Assembly (NCBI GenBank): GCA_005791855.1
Contig: SXUH01000124.1
Location: forward strand, 1 to 5,669
Reading direction: 5' to 3'
Length of the DNA stretch: 5,669 bases
Source: Bdellovibrionales bacterium
GTDB lineage: Bacteria > Bdellovibrionota > Bacteriovoracia > Bacteriovoracales > Bacteriovoracaceae
In this document: positions 1 through 4,745 of the stretch, in pieces
Numbering within the stretch: the first letter of the stretch is position 1
How the letters are laid out: every line of letters begins with the position of its first letter
Translations under genes and position numbers: made by a program
Notes under the pieces: model-generated
What the model was told of the DNA's origin: nothing
Database searches by the model: none
Seen by the model: the letters and a program-made list of their open reading frames with translations, nothing else

Positions 1-21
1 ACCAACTGAACTACATCCACC
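1..21 (-). tRNA. 5' end of a tRNA gene, probably tRNA-His, cut by the window edge
   Basis: Read on the minus strand, positions 21 to 1 begin GGTGGATG followed by TAGTTCAGTTGGT. This is the canonical order of a 7-base acceptor strand (G1 at position 20), T8, A9, the D-stem and the GG of the D-loop. A G sits just before G1 (position 21), matching the extra G-1 typical of tRNA-His, and the start closely resembles the E. coli tRNA-His start (GGTGGCTATAGCTCAG). The anticodon lies outside the window, so the histidine call is inference from the acceptor strand and G-1 only. A promoter at the right distance upstream supports a real gene. Confidence 0.68.
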
Positions 22-40
22 ACTAAAAAAGAGACTAGAA

Positions 41-68
41 TCTATAGGAGATGGGCCTCTATCGTCAA
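41..68 (-). promoter_or_regulatory. sigma70-like promoter of the tRNA gene
   Basis: On the minus strand a TTGACG box (63-68, five of six matches to TTGACA) is followed after 16 bases by TATAGA (41-46, four of six matches to TATAAT). Transcription would begin near position 34, about 13 bases before the tRNA 5' end at 21, leaving a short leader for RNase P to remove. Both position and quality suit a stable-RNA promoter. It is back to back with the plus-strand promoter at 68-95. Confidence 0.55.
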
Positions 69-95
69 TGAAATCCTGCAAAAGCTGACTATAAT
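68..95 (+). promoter_or_regulatory. sigma70-like promoter of the exported-protein/phosphatase unit
   Basis: A perfect TATAAT lies at 90-95. Sixteen bases upstream is ATGAAA (68-73), a four-of-six match to TTGACA. Predicted start of transcription is about 102, giving an untranslated leader of roughly 58 bases before the ATG at 160. An ATG at 94 lies inside the -10 box and so cannot be a start codon for this transcript, which favours the downstream start at 160. Confidence 0.55.
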
Positions 96-159
96 GCACA
101 GAATCAGGCCTGTCTTTGAGAAGGGTTGCAAATTTTTCAATGCGACAGATAATCAAAGT

Positions 160-762
160 ATGAAATTCATCATCCTCCTGAGCCTCTTCGCAGCGGTGAC
201 TAGTCACGCTTCGATCGTGGGAATCACCACCCATCCCCTTAAAAACCAATCCCGCCTCCTCTCCGCCGAGATGACTGGGTACACGGGTCAGAGGAGCGAA
301 ATGGGCGCGGGTCTGAGGTTCACTCAGGAGACCACGCCGAATAATCTCCTCGATCTCTCCGTGGCGGCGACCCAGGATTCGAAGGCCGTGAACATGGGGG
401 CGGCCATGGACCTGGAAGTGCTCCACGAGGACATCAGCCAGCCCCGGGTCTCCGTGAAGCCCTTCCTCCAGTACCAGAAGTACGCCGACGTCAAGGCGAG
501 CGTGGTTGGTGCTGCGCCCACCGTGCGGAAAGGGTTCACGATCCAGGGCCACGAGTTTTTCCCTTTCCTAGCCGTCCCCTCCGGCATTAAATTAGATAAT
601 GCGACCAACGAATTTGAGTACTATGCCTCACTAACCTTGGGAGCGAGCATGCCCTTCCCGGGCGCGGACAACGACAAGCTCTTGCTCTCGCTCGAAGGGA
701 ACAAGGACCTCGGTGCCTCCACCGACTACGTCGGCTGCCTCGTCTCCTGGATCTGGAAGTAG
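160..762 (+). CDS. exported protein of unknown function, possible small outer-membrane beta-barrel
   Basis: I do not recognise a named family in this 200-residue protein. It begins with a good signal peptide: MKF, a hydrophobic core IILLSLFAAV, and a signal peptidase I site after SHA (residue 17). The mature part has repeated stretches of alternating polar and hydrophobic residues, roughly at 48-55, 62-70, 76-88, 95-107, 126-139, 150-165, 173-181 and 189-199. It ends in the aromatic-rich SWIWK. About eight such strands would fit a small OmpA/OmpW-sized barrel, although the last residue is Lys rather than Phe or Trp. The ATG at 160 was chosen because it puts the signal peptide at the N terminus and lies downstream of the promoter; the in-frame ATG at 94 overlaps the -10 box. 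No clear Shine-Dalgarno precedes 160. The gene is followed after one base by the phosphatase gene, so the two are probably co-transcribed. Residues about 133-163 use AT-rich codons unlike the rest. The barrel assignment is inference. Confidence 0.75.
   Translation: MKFIILLSLFAAVTSHASIVGITTHPLKNQSRLLSAEMTGYTGQRSEMGAGLRFTQETTPNNLLDLSVAATQDSKAVNMGAAMDLEVLHEDISQPRVSVKPFLQYQKYADVKASVVGAAPTVRKGFTIQGHEFFPFLAVPSGIKLDNATNEFEYYASLTLGASMPFPGADNDKLLLSLEGNKDLGASTDYVGCLVSWIWK
755..759 (+). promoter_or_regulatory. ribosome binding site that fixes the phosphatase start
   Basis: GGAAG ends four bases before the ATG at 764 and overlaps the last codons of the upstream gene. It supports initiation at 764. A longer in-frame version starting at 713 would add a Pro/Ser-rich stretch and push the catalytic DxD motif away from the N terminus, where this family keeps it. 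Confidence 0.5.
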
Positions 763-763
763 A

Positions 764-1477
764 ATGATCATCTTCTCCGACTTCGACGGGACCCTCACGG
801 AAGAGGGGAAACTCACCCGCGCTTTCTTCGACATCCTCGACTGGACCAGGGCCCACGACCACGAGTTCGTGATCGTCTCGGGCCGCTCCCTCTCCTGGGG
901 GCACTTCTTCCTGACCCACTTCCCGGTCAGGGCCTGCATCATGGAGGGCGGCGGGGTCATCGCCTACCGGGACGCGAGCGGCGAGATCGTCGAAGAGGCC
1001 CTGGTCTCGAAGGAGCAGCTCTCCTGCCTCCAGCGCTTCACTAACGACCTGAAGCACCACTACCCGCACATCCCGCTCTCCGCGGACTCCTTCGGGAGGC
1101 TCACGGACCGGGCCATCGAGTTCCACCAGATGGACGAGGACTGGGTGACGCAGGTGATGGACTTCATGGACACGAACAAGATCAACTACTCGAAGTCCAA
1201 CGTCCACATCAACTTCTGGTGCGGGGAGATCTCCAAGTACCTCGGGGTGAAGCACTTCCTCGAGAAGTACCGGCCCGCGGTCACGCCGGAGTCGAGCTGG
1301 TTCTTCGGAGACGCGCCCAACGACGAGAGCATGTTCGAGCTCTTCAACAACTCCGTCGGCGTGAGCAACATCTCGAAGTACCTCCACAAGCTCAAGCACA
1401 AGCCGCGGATCATCCTCCTGGGAGAGGAGAACTCGGGCCCCCGGGGCGTGCTGAACTTCCTCCGGAACCTCATCTAA
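764..1477 (+). CDS. HAD-superfamily (subfamily IIB, Cof/MPGP-like) phosphatase
   Basis: This 237-residue protein is a predicted Mg-dependent cytoplasmic phosphohydrolase. All four HAD motifs are visible: motif I DFDGT (nucleophile D6, acid D8), motif II VSGRS (S39), motif III lysine probably K163 in GVKHFLEKY, and motif IV GDAPND (residues 182-187, D183 and D187 for Mg). The segment between about 80 and 160, with DRAIEF and VHINFW, is the right size and place for a C2-type cap, which defines subfamily IIB. That subfamily includes mannosyl-3-phosphoglycerate phosphatase, sucrose-phosphate phosphatase and trehalose-phosphate phosphatase. A sugar phosphate is therefore a likely substrate, but none can be named. 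The start at 764 follows the upstream stop by one base and has a GGAAG ribosome site. The 3' end overlaps the convergent pseudouridine synthase gene by 8 bases. Confidence 0.9.
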   Translation: MIIFSDFDGTLTEEGKLTRAFFDILDWTRAHDHEFVIVSGRSLSWGHFFLTHFPVRACIMEGGGVIAYRDASGEIVEEALVSKEQLSCLQRFTNDLKHHYPHIPLSADSFGRLTDRAIEFHQMDEDWVTQVMDFMDTNKINYSKSNVHINFWCGEISKYLGVKHFLEKYRPAVTPESSWFFGDAPNDESMFELFNNSVGVSNISKYLHKLKHKPRIILLGEENSGPRGVLNFLRNLI

Positions 1478-2540
1478 GCCAGGCGGACACTCGCTCCTCG
1501 ATCAGCGCCTCGACCGCTTCGTGCGGGAGGCCCAGCTTCGAGAGGAGCCAGTCGGAGAGGTCCTTCGGCAGCGGAGCCAGGTAGTGGGTCATCTCGTCCT
1601 TCGGGTAGGCGAGCTTGAGGGCCACGGCGTGGAGGGCCTGCCGCGGGATCTGCATCTTCTCGTGGTCCTCGCTGGTCGGGACGAAGTCCTTGAACCGGAG
1701 GAAGACGCTCGAGTCCCCGTTGTAGAGCTTGTCGCCGAGGAGCGGGTAGCCGTTGCAGGCGGCGTGCACGCGGATCTGGTGCTGCCGGCCCGTGAGGGGG
1801 AAGGCGAGGGCCAGGACGTACCGGTCTTTCTCCAGGAGGAGTTCGAAATGGGTCTCCGATTCCTTTCCGAGGGCCGAGGCCTCCGGGTAGGCGGAGATCA
1901 TCCCCTGGGGGATCGCCCCCTCGTCTCTCCCGAGGCGCTCCTTCGCCGTGAACGGGAAGGGCTTGGCTCCCTCGGTCCGGTGGGCGATGAGGAAGTAGCA
2001 CTTCTTCACCCGGTCTTCCTCGAAGAGCTGGCTCACCTTCTGGGAGACCTTCGGGTTCTTCCCGAGGAGGAGGAGGCCGGAGGTCTCCCGGTCCAGGCGG
2101 TGGATGGAGTGGACCGTGTGCTTGTAGCGGGTCTCGAAGAACACGGTGGCGCAGTAGAAGAGGTTCTTCCCCGCGGGGTGGGTGATCATGAACGGGGGCT
2201 TGTTGATCACCACCAGGTCCGCGTCCTCGTAGATCACGCCGGGTTCCTGGTCCTTCGCCACCGGCTTCCCGTGCCAGAGTTCCTCTTCGATGACGCCGTC
2301 GTTGTGGGTGGTGACCGTGACCCGCTCTCCGAAGTGGACCTTCGCGCTCGGCTTGTGCGGCGGCGTCCGGCCCGAGATCACCACCTCGCCCTTCTCGATC
2401 TTCTTCTTCAGGAACTGCCGGGAGAGGGTGGGCATGAACTTCATGACGAACTGGTCGAGGCGCAGGTTATCCTCGTCCGTGTGGACGGGATAACTCACGA
2501 CGTATCTCTCAGTGGTGAAGGACTTCTCGATCTCGCTCAT
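1470..2540 (-). CDS. RluA-family 23S rRNA/tRNA pseudouridine synthase with S4 domain
   Basis: This 356-residue enzyme converts uridine to pseudouridine in structured RNA. An S4 RNA-binding domain spans about residues 24-80 (NLRLDQFV ... GEVVISGRTP ... GERVTV). The catalytic domain starts with VIYEDADLVVINKP (about 102-116). The family signature HRLDRETSG (147-155) carries the catalytic aspartate D150. TGRQHQIRVH (250-259) followed by GYPLLGDKLY is the conserved active-site region near the C-terminal side, and RQALHA (300-305) is also typical. Size and S4 domain match the RluC/RluD type, but the target uridine cannot be read from sequence, so no symbol is given. Its ATG overlaps the prkA stop in ATGA with no Shine-Dalgarno visible, which suggests translational coupling to prkA. 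The C-terminal tail from about 325 is helical-looking and unassigned. Confidence 0.95.
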   Translation of the reverse strand: MSEIEKSFTTERYVVSYPVHTDEDNLRLDQFVMKFMPTLSRQFLKKKIEKGEVVISGRTPPHKPSAKVHFGERVTVTTHNDGVIEEELWHGKPVAKDQEPGVIYEDADLVVINKPPFMITHPAGKNLFYCATVFFETRYKHTVHSIHRLDRETSGLLLLGKNPKVSQKVSQLFEEDRVKKCYFLIAHRTEGAKPFPFTAKERLGRDEGAIPQGMISAYPEASALGKESETHFELLLEKDRYVLALAFPLTGRQHQIRVHAACNGYPLLGDKLYNGDSSVFLRFKDFVPTSEDHEKMQIPRQALHAVALKLAYPKDEMTHYLAPLPKDLSDWLLSKLGLPHEAVEALIEERVSAWLR

Positions 2541-4732
2541 CGGAGGGAGTCATAGCGCATTTTCAAGAGATATTGAAGGGAAGAAATCGCCCCGTTCTCC
2601 GTGTAGTGGTACTTGCTCTGGAGGGTGTGGATGATGCCGGAGATGGCGTCGCGGATGTCCGGCGCGAGGCTGTGGCTAACTCCCTCTTTTTTCTCGGCCA
2701 GGTAGAGCATGAGGTTCTTCCCGAGCTTGTCGATGATCTTCTTCTGCTCCTTCCGGAAGGACTCCTGCAGGAGGTGCACCAGGTCCTCGAAGACCTCGCT
2801 GTAGACGATGGGCTTCCCCGGGTTGTCCAGCGCGAAGGCGCCGAGCCGGGCGATGAGGTTCGAGCGGAACTTCTCCGAGGCCTCGTTCATGTGGACGTTG
2901 GACTCGAACTCCTTGATGAAGTAGGAGTCCGGGGCCTCGAACTTCCCGGTGACGAAGTTCTTCACCTTCTCGCCCTTGATGATGGCGTTGATCGAGAGGA
3001 TGTACTTCGAGATGTACTCCTCGTAGGAGCGCTCGTCGACGAGGCCCAGGGACTCGCGGACCTCGGTGTCGAGCTTGTCCAGGGAGAACTTCTCGATGAG
3101 GCTGAGGAACTTCAGGGTGTTGTGGTACTCGCCCTGGTGGGAGATGTTGAGGAAGTCGTACTCGGCCTTCTTCTCGTTCAGGGCCCGGAGGTACTCGAGG
3201 ACCTCCATGAAGGTGACCGTGCGGTTACTCGAGGCGAGGTCGTAGATGATCTGCTTCACCTCCCGCGGGGAGATGCCGAACTTCCCTTCGTACATGGAGT
3301 CGTTGTCGTACTCGGTCTGCACGTCCTCGACGCCCATGCGGAGGATCTGCCGGGACTCGGAGTCGAAGTTGTCCGGCGTCTCCCTGTCGGCGTAGAGGAG
3401 GCACTTCTCGAGCGGGGAGAGGCTCTCGGCGATCCGGCCCAGCTTCTCGTCGTGGTAGTCCTTGGCGACCGGCGCCCGCATCCGGGTCATCACCGACCAG
3501 AGGCAGAGGGCGGTGAGGGAGTGGGGCTCGAAGCTCGCCTGCTCCTTGAGCTTGGCGATCTGCTCGGCGTAGATCTTCTCCTCCTCCCGGTAGCTCATGA
3601 GGTACGGCACGCGGAGGAAGTTGAACCGGCCCTTGAACGAGTTGAAGTCCGGGTGCTGCTTGAAGGCCGAGAAGTGGATCTCGTTGGAGGAGCCGATGAA
3701 GAAGATGTCGAGCTCCGTGAGGATCCCCTGGAGGTTGATCGTCTTCGACTCCATGGTCATGAGGAGGTACTTGAAGGTGTCGAGGGGCCTCTTCAGGAGG
3801 TCGGAGAACTCGAGGATCCCGCGGTTGGCGAGGACCACCTCCCCGGAGAGGGAGAAGAGGTTCAGGGACTGCAGGCTCGGCGGCAGGGAGGCGAGCCGGC
3901 GGTCCATGGTGATCTGCTGGAGCTGGGCGTCCACGTGCAGCTGCGGCTCGATGGTGGTGGCGCCGATGGAGTAGCGGCGGTTGATGTAGAGGCGCTCGAC
4001 CCGGATGTGCTTGAAGACCTCTTCGTAGCTCCCCTTGTAGTTCTTCAGGAGGGCATCGAAGATCATCCGGTTCCGCTGCGACAGGTCCCCGTTGTAGAGG
4101 TACGACTTCCGGATCGTCTCCAGCCGGGCCGTGTCCTTCTTGAAGGCGGCGTCGATGAGGGACTGCCGGGTCTTGATCGGGATGAGCAGCAGCGGGTGGT
4201 CCTTGAGCTCGGAGGTGATGATGGCGCTGACGTCCTTGTCCTCGAGGAACGCGTAGGAGTTGAGGTTCTTGTCGTGGGTCCCGCCGGAGAGGCCGAGGGA
4301 GCCCTTGACGAACTGGTCGATGGGGAAGACCCAGCTGAAGCTGAAGAGCGAGCCCTCGTCCGTGCAGGAGTAGTCCTCCGCCGAGAGCATGATCTTCTTG
4401 ATCAGGCTGGACTTCGAGGAGCCGTTCGGGCCCACGAGGAGGATGAACTTGTTGTTGAAGCCCTCCTCCATGAAGTTCTGGAGGTACTGGTAGATCCGCT
4501 TCTGCGTGCGGATCTGGCCGTGCACCGGAGGGGCGTCGGCGTGCTCCTTGGTGAAGAGCTTGAAGCTGCCGCTCGGGTTCGTGCCGTAGTAGTCGAACAT
4601 GTCCCGGAGGTAGATGTTCGTTGGCCTGAGCTCCTTCTCGACGTTCTTCTCGAAGAGCTTCATGTAGTCGTCGAAGGCCAGCACGTTCCGGTAGCGGCCC
4701 TCTTCCTTATTTACTTCTTCCATCCATTTCAT
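2537..4732 (-). CDS. prkA: PrkA-family AAA+ serine protein kinase (YeaG-like), long form
   Basis: This 731-residue protein belongs to the PrkA/YeaG family, cytoplasmic AAA+ proteins linked to starvation and stress responses. They were described as serine kinases, and a protease-like activity has been reported for the Bacillus member. The order of features matches the family: P-loop GPNGSSKS (101-108), ANRGILEFSDLLKRP (302-316) corresponding to YeaG ANQGIMEFVEMFKAP, sensor-like GSSNE (347-351), and FKGRFNFLRVPYL (366-378) with a possible arginine finger R369. The C-terminal PrkA domain follows from about 420, including EGKFGISPRE and APDSYFIKEFE. It is about 90 residues longer than E. coli YeaG (644), mainly through extra sequence between the P-loop and residue 300, including RYSIGATTIEPQLHVDAQL. 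The P-loop has Ser where the standard motif has its last Gly. The start at 4732 is supported by AGGA nine bases upstream; the Met at codon 4 is a less likely alternative. No yeaH- or spoVR-type gene follows; a pseudouridine synthase does. Confidence 0.95.
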   Translation of the reverse strand: MKWMEEVNKEEGRYRNVLAFDDYMKLFEKNVEKELRPTNIYLRDMFDYYGTNPSGSFKLFTKEHADAPPVHGQIRTQKRIYQYLQNFMEEGFNNKFILLVGPNGSSKSSLIKKIMLSAEDYSCTDEGSLFSFSWVFPIDQFVKGSLGLSGGTHDKNLNSYAFLEDKDVSAIITSELKDHPLLLIPIKTRQSLIDAAFKKDTARLETIRKSYLYNGDLSQRNRMIFDALLKNYKGSYEEVFKHIRVERLYINRRYSIGATTIEPQLHVDAQLQQITMDRRLASLPPSLQSLNLFSLSGEVVLANRGILEFSDLLKRPLDTFKYLLMTMESKTINLQGILTELDIFFIGSSNEIHFSAFKQHPDFNSFKGRFNFLRVPYLMSYREEEKIYAEQIAKLKEQASFEPHSLTALCLWSVMTRMRAPVAKDYHDEKLGRIAESLSPLEKCLLYADRETPDNFDSESRQILRMGVEDVQTEYDNDSMYEGKFGISPREVKQIIYDLASSNRTVTFMEVLEYLRALNEKKAEYDFLNISHQGEYHNTLKFLSLIEKFSLDKLDTEVRESLGLVDERSYEEYISKYILSINAIIKGEKVKNFVTGKFEAPDSYFIKEFESNVHMNEASEKFRSNLIARLGAFALDNPGKPIVYSEVFEDLVHLLQESFRKEQKKIIDKLGKNLMLYLAEKKEGVSHSLAPDIRDAISGIIHTLQSKYHYTENGAISSLQYLLKMRYDSLR

Positions 4733-4737
4733 ATAAC
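4710..4737 (+). promoter_or_regulatory. possible promoter of the SUMF-like gene, inside the prkA start
   Basis: TTTACT (4710-4715, four of six matches to TTGACA) is followed after 16 bases by TATAAC (4732-4737, five of six matches to TATAAT). Transcription would begin near 4744, only about two bases before the GTG at 4746, so the mRNA would be nearly leaderless. This would explain why no Shine-Dalgarno precedes that GTG. The element overlaps the first codons of prkA. AT-rich DNA gives chance matches, so this is tentative. Confidence 0.35.
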
Positions 4738-4741
4738 CTGA

Positions 4742-4745
4742 TCCT
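4742..4745 (-). promoter_or_regulatory. ribosome binding site of prkA
   Basis: AGGA on the minus strand lies nine bases before the prkA ATG at 4732, the best Shine-Dalgarno match near a start in this window. It favours 4732 over the Met at codon 4 (4723). It abuts the GTG proposed as the start of the plus-strand gene, so the two initiation regions lie against each other on opposite strands. Confidence 0.5.

Noticed and set aside
94..159. N-terminal extension of the exported protein from an ATG at 94
   Set aside because: This ATG overlaps the -10 box of the likely promoter, and the 22 extra residues would place the signal peptide internally.
713..763. N-terminal extension of the phosphatase from an ATG at 713
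   Set aside because: It would overlap the upstream gene and add a Pro/Ser-rich segment before the DxD motif. The ATG at 764 has a ribosome site and puts motif I at residue 6, as is normal for the family.
587..1399. A 270-codon minus-strand open frame opposite the phosphatase gene
   Set aside because: The plus strand carries all four HAD motifs. The minus-strand product is Val/Glu/Arg-rich with no recognisable domain and no plausible ribosome site.
1521..2555. A 344-codon plus-strand open frame opposite the pseudouridine synthase gene
   Set aside because: The opposite strand encodes a clear RluA-family enzyme with its catalytic motif. The antisense product has the same Val/Leu/Glu/Gly-rich artefact composition.
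2687..2692. Run of six T (A6 on the prkA strand), a possible slippage site
   Set aside because: It encodes Lys-Lys in frame, and the PrkA C-terminal domain continues normally on both sides. Nothing suggests programmed frameshifting.
2573..4741. A 722-codon open frame on the plus strand opposite prkA
   Set aside because: It mirrors prkA almost end to end and its product is a low-complexity run of Val, Leu, Glu, Asp and Gly with no motif. The frame is open only because prkA avoids codons whose complements are stops (TTA, CTA, TCA).
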